A model generated the notes under the pieces. It ran no database searches. It was not told the DNA's origin and saw only the letters and a list, made by a program, of their open reading frames with translations. From Cryptomeria japonica (lineage: Eukaryota > Streptophyta > Pinopsida > Cupressales > Cupressaceae), in NCBI RefSeq assembly GCF_030272615.1, contig NC_081415.1:373901009-373965008 (forward strand): a DNA stretch of 64,000 bases, written 5' to 3'. Numbering within the stretch: position 1 is the stretch's first letter; every line of letters begins with the position of its first letter. Both the position numbers and the translations under genes were made by a program. Below are positions 46,301-58,590 of this stretch, piece after piece.

Positions 46301-48812
46301 TTTTGTGCTATATATGCATGCCTTTTTTCCTATCATATGAGCATTTACTACTGGTGTCTTATATGTAGGAGCATAACTGAAGGAAATGGAGCTGTCCAAA
46401 AGATCAACTGTTTCATGAATGACATTTTCAAGTCCTCCAAGCCTGCGTAGATGGAGCAGTAGAAAAGGTTTTAGAAGCTTTCAAGTATGTTGCGCCAGAA
46501 AAGAGAAAGCCTTTATCCCACATTGTTTGTGGGATAGGCTCTTTTAACACTTAAATCCAAAGTGGCCCGTATGATAACTGTCAAAAGACAAATGGATTTT
46601 GGTGTGAAGAAGGCTGAACCTAGTGGACCCCACGCATGTGGATGCACATCTCAAGGTAACCAAAGTTTTACGATAGACTGGCGAGGATGGAGGCTAAAGA
46701 TCGAGCAAGTCAGATAGATCTAATGATTTGATTTGATGATCGTCGCTATACCACAAGATAGAGATGCATGTTGGTTTATCCTCACGACTTGGTGACAAAG
46801 CACATGCGAAAAAGGGGAGGTTAACAAGCATGCAAGTTTGAGTTGATCCAAGGGCAGTTGCTATACCGCGATAGGAAGTTGCACGACCTATATCCCCCGT
46901 GACATAGCGACTGCCAAGGTGGTAGATGAGGTGTCATCCCGATGGATCTATAAGTGAATTAGGATGTACCATGTGGAAGAGCACAAAAGAAAAACCCAGG
47001 TCCAAGTGGTGGGTAGGTGGATCCGCAAGCCAATCTAGAGGTGACACGTGGTGGGCTTTGGAGATGAAGTGGTGCCTAGATGGACTTGCAAAACAATTCA
47101 GAAATAACACATGGCAGAGCGTAGAGGGAGGCAGATCAGGCAAAGGATGAGCACATTAAGGAAGCTGGATGAAGAGATAAGGGCGAGCAGGTTGAAAGAG
47201 AAATAGTCTGGCGGTGCTGAGCTTATCGAACAAACCTTGGCCGCAATGAAACTCAAAACAGATTCACCGAAAGCATCAATTCCATCAAAAAAACAAAAGC
47301 TATCGATGAAACTACAGATTTGATAAAACACACAAGCAATTCACCGAAGGAGGAAGTTTGGCTGAAAGATAAAGGGTGAGCCTCGAATGAACCAAAAGCA
47401 GAAATGTGGCGGGTTACAAAATAAAAAATCAGAATTAAATGTATAGCTTAGACTACAAGGGGGAAATACGGCTGGAATACGAATTCCTGAAAATAATAAA
47501 AGGGAAGTATATTCTCTGCTTTACGTTATTATTTGAAAGTGCATTAAAAATGAATTTTATGTGTATTTATCCTCAATGGATGCTATGTTTGCAAAATATT
47601 GTTAAAGGGAAATACTTTGGTTTTAATAAATTATTGTAAACAAGTATTTTCAAACTAAAATCTAAAGTGGAATACGTTTTATTTTCAAATCAAGGAATTT
47701 GATTGGCTTATCTTGTGTGTAGAAAATAATGAGAAGATAATGAATACTTGTTGAGGAATTTTATCAAGGTGAAGAATAAAGCACACATTATTGAAGCATC
47801 ATTTAGTATTTGTAGGGTTTTAATTGGCAATTAATTATTAAACCAAAGGGTGTGTCCTTTGGAATGTAACTGTCTGTAACTCCCTTCTGTGTATGAAAGG
47901 GCATGTCCTTTCATATATGCCTTTTGATTTATGTACTTATAGGGAGACATTCTTATATGTTAAAAAGGGGGAGAATCATAAGAACAACATAATGCTGTAA
48001 GGACTAAATGTCATTTTGTATTAAAGAAGTCTATAGGAAGAAGAAGTATCATTTTGTGCAAGCAATTTTGAATGGAGTATCTGCAAGTGCAACTTATGCA
48101 TACAATTATTTCTTGAATATTAATATACAAGGTTCGTTGTTTCTTTTTCCAAATATCATATACACTTTTGTATTGATGATTATCTTTGTCCTCTTGATAA
48201 ATTTGTTTATAGATTTTCTTTAATGTGAATCACATGCCATCGCATTAAGTGAAAGATTGAGTTCTTATTGTTTGTGTAACACATACTGAACCTTCATAAT
48301 TGATGAGAAATTGTTTCTTGAGTTGATAAGATATTTTTGTCCACAAAGTGTCATATATATATATATATTCCTGGATAGAGGCACTGGTCTATTATTGATC
48401 TTTTAAGGTTTTGATCTGTATGCATTCAAGGTCCTTGATAGAGAAACGTTCTTCCCAAATACTATATGAAATAATCTATGCAGTTGTCATTTAAGTCCTG
48501 AAAGCAATCTCATTTTCAATATACATTCACAATCATTTATTTTCAAAGCATTCAGCTAAAGCACATAATAAAGCATAGTTGCAGAGCATTAATTTGCCAG
48601 TTGTGTAAACTTTCTAAAAGGTTTAAATCCACTATAAATAACCTCTTTTGTGATTGAGAGGAAGAGGCACACCCACCTAGGTTCAGTGGAGCCTAAAGTG
48701 CAGAGGGATTTGGTCTTTGACCATCCCTGTTCGTTGGCCAAGGCTAATTGAACTACTTGAGAATTTGGCAAATCCTTAAGTTTTCCAATCTGTGGTTTTG
48801 GGAACCAACAGA
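46301..48812. other. Unassigned stretch, perhaps the LTR and leader of element D
   Basis: The stretch lacks recognisable domains. It holds a threefold 42-bp motif (46941-47120) and a TA microsatellite (48352-48368). Sequence just left of the D gag may be its LTR, but I could not place termini. Confidence 0.35.
46941..47120 (+). repeat. 42-bp motif in three copies with a G-box core
   Basis: Copies at 46941-46982, 47016-47057 and 47079-47120 share GATGGAYYTGCAARCCAAT then GTGACACGTGG. The core CACGTG is intact in the middle copy and altered to CCATGTGG or ACATGG in the others. Spacing is 75 and 63 bp. Confidence 0.6.
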
Positions 48813-49101
48813 TTGCCGACTATGTTGGGTAGTTGTCATACATAGTTTGACATTCACCTAGAAGCTTTGGTGTTTTTACATTGAAGATTTGATAAGTTTT
48901 GTTTTCCCCATCTAAGTCACACAACAGATTAGCGACTCTGCTGGGGAGTTGTGATAAGAAGTATTCAAAATTTCTGGTGAGCTTGTTTTAGATTCTGCTG
49001 GAAGAAAAAGCCTGGAAAGAAAATTAAATTATTATTCCTCTTAGGAGGTGGTGACTCTACCTAGTAAGAAGTTTTATTTCAATTGGTGACTCTACTAAGG
49101 G
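48813..49101 (+). repeat. Four PBS-like motifs before the element D gag
   Basis: The phrase TGGYGACTCTGCTGGGGA or a decayed form occurs at 48813-48830, 48930-48947 (TAGCGACTCTGCTGGGGA), 49049-49066 and 49084-49101. Two are followed by AGTTGTSAT. A sequence of this type serves as primer-binding site in some plant Ty3 elements, but I do not assign the tRNA. Repetition of a PBS-like motif is unusual. Confidence 0.45.
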
Positions 49102-49140
49102 AAGAGACCTAGAGGGAGATGAAAAATTTCCTTTTTGAAA

Positions 49141-50862
49141 ATGTTTCAAATAAAACCTTTTATTCCAGATTGCATCAGGCCATTGGATCTCATAAGATTT
49201 CAATGTATTCGAAACAAGTTTCTCCCTAAGCTTTCACAACTTGTACTAAAATTCCATGGGGAATATGATGAATCAACAATTGATCATTTGGGTGTATTTC
49301 ATACTTTTGTAAAGGATTATGAGGTTTATGTAGAAGATTATGTGATGAAATTATGTGTCAGGACTTTGAAGGACAATGCAAGAGAAGCTTATGAATCACT
49401 CCCTACAAATAGGATCTCATCATGGAGGGAGTTGGAGCAATGGTTCCTTGATATGTTTCATGATGCAAGTGAAGAAGGAAGCATGTGTTATGAGCTAGAG
49501 GGAGACCAAGAATACACTATGGAAACAAAAATATGTGTGTCTCCCTTGGATGAATTTTTAAATATAAAAAGACAAGAAGATGAATTTGGAGTGAATTTCT
49601 TCATGAGGATGTTCAATATTTATCAGGAGATACCCTCTGATGTCAAGCCTCCATTTTATGAATTATTAAATAAAATACATAAGATAGGTTATGACTCTCA
49701 GTTGTATAATTTGCTCAGGTATCTACTTTATGAAATGGTTGCAGAAGATAATGAATGCAGGATAAAACTTACAAAGGACCCTGATGAAGAGGGAAGTTTG
49801 GATCAGATTGAAAAAGATTCTATTATTGATGGGACTTATATGAAAATAGATAGTATAAAAAATGATGAATCTCTCAGTGTGGAAGAAGATGACATTTGTT
49901 ATGAGCGGGATAAAATCATATTTACACTAGGGAAGAAGAGTCTTTCATTTCCCTTTTGGATGCATTTTTCAATCTAGCAAGGTATGAGGATGAATTTGCA
50001 ACACAATTGTTCTTGAGGATGTTTGGCATATACAAAAAAATACCTTTGGATGTCAGACCTTCATTATCAAGGAAAATGCATGAGTTGGGGATTTATCATG
50101 ATCCTCAGGTAAGGCTTCTACTTGAGATTTTATATGAAAACATGTTAGAGGAAGAATCTGATGATAAAGAAGAAATTATGGATTTAAGTAGGGAAGAATC
50201 CATATGTGTAGGTACATACATAAATAATAAAGAGGAAACATTCCTCGGTCCAGAAGATATTTCGTATTTGTTAGATAAATAATATGAAAGATATGTTTAG
50301 AAGAATGATCCAAAATTTTAGAATAAATAGACTAATAGATTAGGGCACATTCCAGGTCTATTTGATGAAGAAAATGATGATTCCCAAGAAAATAATACAT
50401 TAGGGGAATACATACACAGTGAGGAGTGTAATAGGAAATGTGTCCTTGAAAATCCTTTTGAAATTTTTTTAAATCCTCAGTATCATGAAACTCCACATGA
50501 ATGTGAGGAAATAATTTTTTGTGAATAATTTTTTAGTCCCTCCTGTGAAATTATTGACTATCCAGGAAGTGAAGGCAAAATGGATTTACATTCAATATAC
50601 AGACATGAAGAAACTTCAGCAAATAGCATTTATGAAGACATTTTTCCTGAAAATAAAACATGTGATGGATTCCAGGAGGATAAAACATTTGAAGAGGATG
50701 TAATAATAACCAATTTCCAAATGTTTTTATTGTTTTGGATAATAATCTTCATGAAAAATTTTATGTACAGGAAGGCACTTCAACGAATGAAGACATTATT
50801 CAAGGGGATGATGACTCTCAGGAAAATTCCCATGAAGGTATACCGAAAATTTTTGTGTTTTC
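49141..50862 (+). pseudogene. gag: Element D gag with an internal duplication, cut by element C
   Basis: From ATG 49141, a Ty3-type gag domain is visible (KFHGEYDESTIDHLGVF at 49235, then AREAYESLP and SSWRELEQWFLDMFHD). It is followed by two related segments of about 75 residues: LDEFLNIKRQEDEFGVNFF (49550) and LDAFFNLARYEDEFATQLF (49955). The second copy is in another frame, so an indel lies near 49930. An acidic region (50340-50860) with several stops follows. The frame ends at 50862 where the element C LTR begins. Zinc knuckles and pol are absent from the window. Confidence 0.7.
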
Positions 50863-51946
50863 TGTAATACCCTAAAATTGGTCATCTAAACCATGGGCCC
50901 CTAATCTCGACAGCATCACCAAGGTCCTAACCAAAGGCAATTAAATTAATCTTGAGCACATTATTAATTCTTTAATTATTAAAAATCACATGGTAAATCA
51001 ATTACTCAATATTAATTAAATATTTATTTAATTAATCAAATCATTTCCAAAAATATCATTTTGATCAATTATCCCATTTTAATTTATTAAATATCCTTGC
51101 ATATTTAATTAATTAATAAATTTGCCATTCAATCATGCAAAAAGGATTAATTTATTACAAAAGATGAATTAATTTATTACAAAGAGTTGAATTCAAAATA
51201 AAACAAAAAAAAGAATTGAATTGAGAGAGAAATCAAACTTGAGATATTATTTCTTTTTCTAAATTTAGAACTTGAAACCAGAAAAGCAATTTAATTGAAT
51301 TGTTGAATTATTCTCTAAAATTGGAACTCAAAGCTTTTCAGAAAAAGAAGTTCAGTTGCATTGAAAAGACCCTTTTCTTGAATAAATTAAAGAATTATCT
51401 ATTTTTATCCTATATGCATGGAATTAATTTATTATTATTTTCCAATGCAACTTGGACTTCTAATTTGAATGCATTTCAATTAAACTATACTTGGAATCTA
51501 TCTCAAGGTTAACTGAATCTGATTTCTCAATTATTTCAATTAATCCTAAATTGAGCTTTTTCTCTTGTGATTCTCTATAAATTCAATCTTCAGCTCTCAT
51601 TCCAATTCACCCCAAAGATTTTTGAGAACACGCTTGGAGATTATTATCACGCTAATTTTGCTCCGGAGTCATTGAAGATTATTGTGCTTTTTAGATTATT
51701 TGCATCCATTTTACATCCATTATTGTTTGCATCCATCATTGCTTGAATTGATTATTGATTGAATTATTCATCCATCTTGCATCCATATAGCTTAATATCA
51801 TATAGATTAAATCCTTCATCTTGGTGTAGTCTAGTCACTGGTATTGCTTATAAAAAATCTGAGAGCAATCTTATATTCGCATCTTTTAGAAGGCAATTAG
51901 TCGCTTTGCTCTGGTTTATTTCTTATTGATTATTGATTACTAACTG
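50863..51946 (+). repeat. Element C family LTR, first of two in tandem, 3'-short
   Basis: Starts TGTAATACCCTAAAATTGGT and aligns with 51947 onward at about 95%. It ends at ATTACTAAC, about 68 bp before the expected terminus. TATA box CTATAAATT at 51574-51582. Five bases before it, TTTTC, would be the target-site candidate. Confidence 0.85.
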
Positions 51947-53068
51947 TAATACCCTAAAATTGGTCATCTAAACCATGGGCCCCTAATCTCGACAACATCA
52001 CCAAGGTCCTAACCAAAGGCAATTAAATCAATCTTGAGCACATTATTAATTCCTTAATTATCAAAAATCACATGGCAAATCAACCACTCAATATTAATTA
52101 AATATTTATTTAATTAATTGAATTATTTCAAGAATAATCGTTTTGATCAATTATCCCATTTTAATTTATTAAATATCTTTGCATATTTAATTAATTAATA
52201 AATTTGCCATTCAATCATGCGAAAGGATTAATTTATTACAAAGAGTTGAATTGAAACAAAACAAAAGTCAAAAAAAAAAAGAATTGAAGAGAGAGAAATC
52301 AAACTTGAGATATTATTTCTTTTTCTAAATTTAGAATTTGAAATCAGAAAAGCAATTTAATTGAATTGTTGAATTATTCTCTAAAATTGGAACTCAAAGA
52401 TTTTCAGAAAAAGAAGTTCAGTTGCATTAAGAAAACTCTTTTCTTGACTAAATTGAAGAATTATCTATTTTTATCAGATGTGCATGGAATTAATTTATTA
52501 TTATTTTCCAATGCAACTTGGACTTCTAATTTGAATGCATTTCAATTAAGCTTATAATTGGAATCTATCTCAAGGTTAACTCAACCTGATTTCTCAATTA
52601 TTTTTTAATTAATCCTAAATTGAGCTTTTCGTAATTCTCTATAAATTCAGTCTTCAGCTCTCATTCCAATTCACCCCAGAGATTTTTGAGAACACGCTTG
52701 GAAATTATTATCACGCTAATTTCGCTCTGGAGTCATTAAAATCATTGTGCTTTTTTAGATTACTTGCATCCATTTTACATTCATTATTGCTTGCATGCGT
52801 TGTTGCTTGAATTTTCTTGAATTACTCATCCATCTTGCATCCATATAGCTTAATATCATATAGATTAAATCCTTCATCTTGATGTAGTCTAGTCACTGGT
52901 ATTGCTTATAAAAAATCTGAGAGCAATGTTATACTCGCATCTTTTAGAAGGCAATTAGTCACTTTGCTATGGTTTATTTCTTATTGCTTATTGATTACTA
53001 ACCATGCATATAATGACTTAATTGAAATGTTGTGCTTGCAGCTATAGGTTCACTTTTTCACACACTAA
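51947..53068 (+). repeat. Element C 5' LTR, second tandem copy
   Basis: Starts TGTAATACCCTAAAATTGGT directly after the first copy. The exact 3' end is uncertain by a few bases, near CACACTA. TATA box CTATAAATT at 52639-52647. It is followed by the tRNA-Lys primer-binding site. The matching 3' LTR is beyond the window. Confidence 0.85.
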
Positions 53069-53072
53069 TTTC

Positions 53073-53090
53073 TGGTGCCCACCGTGGGGC
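53073..53090 (+). promoter_or_regulatory. Primer-binding site of element C, tRNA-Lys
   Basis: TGGTGCCCACCGTGGGGC differs from the B site by one C-to-T change, which would weaken primer pairing. Confidence 0.8.
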
Positions 53091-53185
53091 CCAAAGACTA
53101 CATTTTTTTTCGGCCTCCAAGATTGACTGCTTTTTTTTTCTTATTTTCCAGGTTTCAGATTTTTTGGTTTTTCATTCGTACATCT

Positions 53186-53396
53186 CGTATGACAATTCTT
53201 ACAGGCTGAAATGACAAATTGCAGGTGTCGCATGAATTACAAACATATTATCGTATGAGTAGACACGCCAGTCATACGAGCATACACTCTGTCGTATGAG
53301 TAGTAATTATCTTCCGTATGATCCAACATCATCAGCAATCTAGTCTTGTATTGTACTATTTCCTGCCTCGTACGAGTCGAGACTCTGTCGTACGAT
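53186..53396 (+). repeat. Array C1: TCGTACGA-type octamer at about 21 bp
   Basis: TCGTATGA, TCATACGA, TCGTACGA or close variants start at 53186, 53228, 53251, 53272, 53292, 53314, 53368 and 53388. Most steps are 20-23 bp or twice 21. Spacers are unrelated. YAGGT sites after pyrimidine-rich or AT-rich runs lie at 53150, 53222 and 53576. It sits where array B1 sits in element B. Confidence 0.7.
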
Positions 53397-53787
53397 TCTG
53401 TATTTTTTGGTAAAAGAGGCAAAATTTCATATTTTTCATTTCTGACGACTGATCTTGACTGTTTATTTGTCTGTCTCAGAGTTTTTCACAGCCTAACTAG
53501 TTTTTTGCGGAACGCTTGTCGAAGAATATTACTTGTCGCACAAAGACAATATGACTACTGATTTGTTGTCTTTGTAGGTTGCCTAAGGAGAATCAACTAA
53601 ACATCATGTATTCTTTAAATTCATTTTTTAGGAACCTAACTTGCTATCTAGTTAAAGAACAAATCTATCTTTTGTGCTTTTTAGAAAATTCTGAGAAGTA
53701 GGAGAGTATGCTCTTGTCTTTTTCTAAACAATCAGAAATCTAGACCCTTGAAGCTTTTTCTTTGTTTGAGATTTGTACATCTTTAGT

Positions 53788-54045
53788 AGGCCTGCCCTCC
53801 CGTGGGGTTGAAAAACTCTTAAAGCCGTTACAGCCGGTGTGAGGGGAATGACCTAAGTGGGAATGGCTAGATGCCAAGTACTCCAACCTACTATAAAATA
53901 AACATGATTTGATGAAAATCAAGTCAACGACAGTGCTCAGGAATAGCTCTCCTTTGTACCTTCGGGTATATTAAACCTTGGTTTTCAAGGCTAGGAGACC
54001 TCTTAATTGAGTTTATACCTCGATGCACCGAAAGGATCCCTGACT
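53788..54045 (+). ncRNA. Conserved structured leader segment of element C
   Basis: Homologous to 29157-29430. Hairpins: GGGTT-GAAA-AACTC (53805-53818) with a GNRA loop, TACC-TTCG-GGTA (53957-53968) with a UUCG loop, and CCTTG-GTTTT-CAAGG (53976-53990). Each pairs despite base changes relative to B. The gap between the last two hairpins is 6 nt in B and 7 nt in C. Confidence 0.65.
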
Positions 54046-54552
54046 AAATCCAATTTAAAATTACAAGCTACCCGGTTCATCTCCAAAAGGGGGATAATCT
54101 TTGTGCAAGAGAGATAGTAACTCTCCCAAGATACTTGTCATTTCGTGCCCCCATTAGCATTTGGAGTCGGATAATACGACATTGAGAATCCATTGCATGA
54201 GACTCAGTGGCCATATTCTGATTAGCTATTGGGTGTGTACCTGAGTCTACAAGCAAAGGTTTTCTTTCCTCACCAAATTCCTTAGGGTTTGCATGCTGTG
54301 ATTGGAGTCACTATAAATACTACTTGTTTTCTATGTTTTTCATCCCTGAAACAACAAAAAAACTGAAATACAAAAATTAATGAAGACCAGAAACAACTCA
54401 GTGAGTTGAAACTCTGTCTGTGTTAGAAACTAGTCCATCCTAAGTCAAAACTCTATCTGTATCAATCCTAGTAAAAAAATCAGCCCATCTAAGAATTTGT
54501 CATACTCAGCAGTCAGAAAACTCAGAATTTTTAGTCTCTGCCCTGTGAATAG

Positions 54553-54829
54553 TCGTACAAGTCTGATAATTTATCGTGCTGCACCAGTCCTGTGTCGTAC
54601 GAATCTACTTAATTGTCGTTCTATATCAGATTCTTTGTCATACGAGTTTAAATCATTCATCATCCTGCACTGTATTCTGTCTCGTATGAGACATAATCGA
54701 CCTAAGTCTTTATTCATCCTGCACATGCCCATTAGTCATACGGTATAAGACAAAAACTCGTACAAAACAGAACTTCTGTTGTCCTATAATTGCTAAATTA
54801 TCGTCTGGTTCAGAAAACCTAGCCATACC
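54553..54829 (+). repeat. Array C2: TCGTACGA-type octamer at 21-22 bp
   Basis: Units start at 54553, 54574, 54595, 54616 (steps of 21), 54638, 54660, 54682 (steps of 22), then 54714, 54736, 54758 (22), 54782, 54801 and 54822. Variants such as TCGTACAA and TCATACGG fit C-to-T or G-to-A decay. The array lies between the structured segment and gag, exactly as B2 does. Confidence 0.7.
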
Positions 54830-55256
54830 AGTCTCTGGTTTTGTCAGACAGAACATTCAAAATTGCCAAAAACACAGTCTACAGTGAATGTAATATTGGT
54901 TATCATTTTCTTGAGCATAAAACAAATCAAGATAGTGTACCTTTGCCATTTTTTTTTTGTTGTTGCACGATTTGGTCGATCACCCTTCAGCTAGTTCAAT
55001 CAAAACTACTTATCAAACTCAAGTCACTTAGATAACGTCTTACATAGGATATATCATTCCTGAATCAGACTGAATCTTAGTTACAATTTTAGAATCAACC
55101 CAGGAAAATGTCTTAGATAGGATAGATCGTTCCTGAAATCAGACAAAATCTCAGTTGTTTCTCCCAAAATAATACGTTAAACAGAACAAACTAGCTCTGA
55201 AATTGATCTTGACCTCTGCATCACAAAACAACTCTAGGTCACACAAATCCATAAAA

Positions 55257-56600
55257 ATGCCTATTCAAACCAGGAGTTCTCATAAGACAAAGGCCAAAGA
55301 GCAAACCTTCACTTATCAAGATAATCCATTCTATGTGAAGGATCCCCTCACTGACATACCATCATCATCAGGTGGACAAATTTTTGATGAACTGAAATCT
55401 CCCACTATACATGAGACAAAAAACAATGATGGAAACAAAAACGACCGTAATATTCTTGAAAATCATAATGACTCCTCATCATCAAGTGAGACTGACGAAG
55501 CTACTAAACCTCCAGAAAAAGTTATCCTTGATTGTCAGAAACACAAAGACCTTAGAAAAATGATGAAAGCTATCATGCTCCGAGAAAAGGAAGACTATTT
55601 CTTAGAACTAGCAAATCAAGGTGTTAAACTTCCTGTTGGATATGATGTTCAGACACTTGTTACTAAGAGGAAAGACTCACCTATACTCATGGTACACAAA
55701 TAGTTAATAGCTTTGCGAATAGAGCTCACAGACCTAAAGAATAAGGACAATTCCCTGAACCAATATTCTCTAGAAGCAATATGTCCCTTCCCATTTGACA
55801 AGAATTTACACATGCCTCCATTCCCTTCACGAGTGGAAATCCCAAAATTTGATAAATAGGATGGTACCTTAGATCCTCAAGATCACGTCAGGGAATTTAG
55901 TGCTGCTTGTATGGAATTCATGCACGATCAAACGTACCTTATGCATCTCTTCCCAAGGAGTTTAGGGGGTCAAGCAATGGAATGGTTCTCAAGTCTACCC
56001 AAAGGAATAAAAACATTCGAAGAACTAATCCAACTATTCTTAAAACAATACTCATACAACATTCGACATCCTGTGACTATGATCGATCTTTGTAACACTC
56101 AACAGAAAATATGGGAACCTCTTCTTACTTTTCTCCAACACTGGAGAAGGATGTTCTCTAGGTACCCACGACCTATCCCGGACTCTGAGAAAATGGATAT
56201 ATTTGTCAATAACTTGGTCCCCAAAATGAAATATAGCATACAAATGCAAGTACACCCATCATTTAACAAAATGGTAGATAATGCCATTCGAATGGAAGAT
56301 GTGCTCATAAAAAAGGGAGATATCACACCTTGGAAAGAAACACAAACAGGATCCAGTTCTAAAGAGAAGAACAAGTATTGAAAATTTGCCAAAGACAACA
56401 ACAAGAATGTTGTTAATGATGGAGTAGTAGACACTGTCAAAACCAACTCAAAATCAACAATATTCAATCTGGCCAGTGCTACACAAGCGCTTAAAGCGCT
56501 GAAATTACAGCAGAAAATCAGCCAAAGAAAACAAAGGAATGGTTCAAAGAAAAGACTTGGCTTTCCAGACCTAAGTGTGATTTTACTCTTCTTGAAGAAT
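55257..56600 (+). pseudogene. gag: Element C gag
   Basis: The ATG at 55257 begins MPIQTRSSHK. LANQGVKLPVGYD (55610) and the capsid-type block LFPRSLGGQAMEW, YSYNIRHPVTM and FLQHWRRMFSRYP (55945-56165) match element B. Stops at 55701 (TAG) and 55857 (TAG; Tyr in B). A frame change between 56381 and 56627 separates the capsid part from the zinc site. Confidence 0.8.
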
Positions 56601-58590
56601 CATATGAGTCGGCTTTCAAAACTCTATTGGCAAAAAACTTGATAACACTACTAGATAGCTCCAGACCATATGATCTAGATGTCAAACCAAGATGGTGGAG
56701 AGAAAATGAATACTATGACTTCCATCAGAATAAGGGTGATAACATAAACAATTGCATGAAGCTAAAACATAAGGTTCAGGATCTCATAGACGCTGGTAAA
56801 GTTGTTGGTAAAGTTGTTGTTGGGAATCACCCAGCCAATGCTGATCATAAAGCATTTAAAGACCCTTTGCCTGCTTATGAACAAGGTGATTCCTCAAAGG
56901 CCAAAGGAGGTGCCAAGGTAAATTATGCTTATGCCAGCTAGGACAACATTATCAACATGATTGAACCTTCACACTCAGAATATTGCAATGTGATTATATT
57001 TCAAGATAAACCAAATGAATCACAATATGCAAAAGCTCTAACCCGATCTCAAAAGAAAGTCACCCTCCAAGGAGCTAGTTCTTCCAAACTGGCCCAAGAA
57101 ACATCAAATCCGACAGCTGTGCCAAATAAACAAAATGAATCAACCTTGGACAAATTTAAAAGATTAACCTCCTCCTCATCATCCTCTAGATACAGCGTGG
57201 TTGAACAGTTGAAAAAGACAAATGCTCAGATTTCAATTTTTGAATTGCTACAGCTCTCATCTGCTCACAAGGAAATTTTACACCAAGCATTGCTCACTAC
57301 CAACGTTCCAAAAGATTTAGACATTGATCGGTTTCAGTCTATGGTGGGTCATCTGACTTCACCTCACTATCTGACCTTCTTTGAGGAAGATGACAACTCA
57401 TTGAATCATCCACATAACCAGCCATTGCATATTGAAGCCATGATCCACAAACACAGAGTTAAACATGTTTTGATAGATGCAGGCGCGGGGTTGAATATCT
57501 GTACTTATCATCTGCTTACACAACTAGGATTCTCTGAAAATGTCATTGACCCAGGCAAGAAAATAACAATTAAAGCCTATGATGAAGAAGAGAGGACCTC
57601 CAAAGGTTTGGTATCATTACCAATCAGAGTGGGACCGGTAGAGAGAGATGTCCTTTTCCAGGTTCTCGATATTCCATTGTCATACAATATATTGTTGGGC
57701 AGGCCATGGATTCATGAAATGAAGGCAACACCCTCAACATATCACCAATGCTTAAAGTGTCCTTATAATGGAGCTGAAGTCAATATTCCAGCTGATACAA
57801 ATGTCATCTGTAGTGCATTGACAAAAGGTGCAGATACTCTTGTGCCTCATAATAGGGAAGCCTCTCCAAATGAAGATCCAGAAACATTGATGAAAGACTT
57901 AGAAAAGAGATTGAAGATTATAGGTACTGGCATGGATAGCTACAAGATAGAACCAGTATTATCATTAGTTTCTCTTCCTCGATCGCCAAAACAGCTAGGC
58001 AAGCCATCAGAGGCTATGAGAACCCAAACTCCAGCTCCGAATATTATATATGATGGTCTCTTTATATAGTCTTCTACCTCCTTGGCAGATGAAATAGAAG
58101 AGTATGATGTGCTTAACTGGCTCTATAAGGAAGATAGTCCAAATGAGGAGGTATGACATTGTGAGATTTCTTCAAACCAGTATGGTCATGGTTACAAAAT
58201 GATTCAGCGCATGGGGTACTTAGGTACTAGTCCTTTGGGCAAACAAAAAGAAGGTATTACTGAACCAATTTAGCTACAAACCAAATCCACACATGATAAA
58301 GCTAGACTGGGATACAATCCTAAGAAGACATCAGAACAAAAACATGTTTCTAAGTCTAAGGGCTTGAAAAAGATATCGCCTTTAATATTACATGAAGCAA
58401 ACACTAAACAGATGAAAGAAGAGCGTAGAAAAGAGAGAGAGGAATCAACAATCAAGAAAGAAGAAATAGTCAGTGCTCAAGCTTCAATGGTATCAGCTAC
58501 GATAATACAAGAAGTTGAGGTTCTTGAAGATATAAGAGATGAATCTGTAAGAATCAGAGAATTGTTGCACCATTAAAAATTCCAGTCACA
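56601..58590 (+). pseudogene. pol: Element C degenerate zinc site, protease and G-patch-like segment
   Basis: The zinc site reads YYDFHQNKGDNINNC (56707-56755): the first Cys is Tyr and the His of Gly-His is Asp, so two zinc ligands are lost compared with element B. Protease follows with LIDAGAGLN (57470) and LLGRPWIHEM (57695). At 58180-58270 the G-patch-like segment GHGYKMIQRMGYLGTSPLGK is better preserved than in B. Stops at 56939 (TAG), 58067 (TAG), 58156 (TGA) and 58271 (TAG). Confidence 0.8.

Noticed and set aside
46926..47150. 74-codon plus-strand frame, Trp/Gly-rich
   Set aside because: Covers the threefold 42-bp repeat; the reading frame is not kept between units.
48352..48368. TA microsatellite as a regulatory site
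   Set aside because: Simple repeat with no context supporting a function.
50858..50862. TTTTC as a proven target-site duplication for the element C LTR
   Set aside because: The right partner lies outside the window, so it stays a candidate only.
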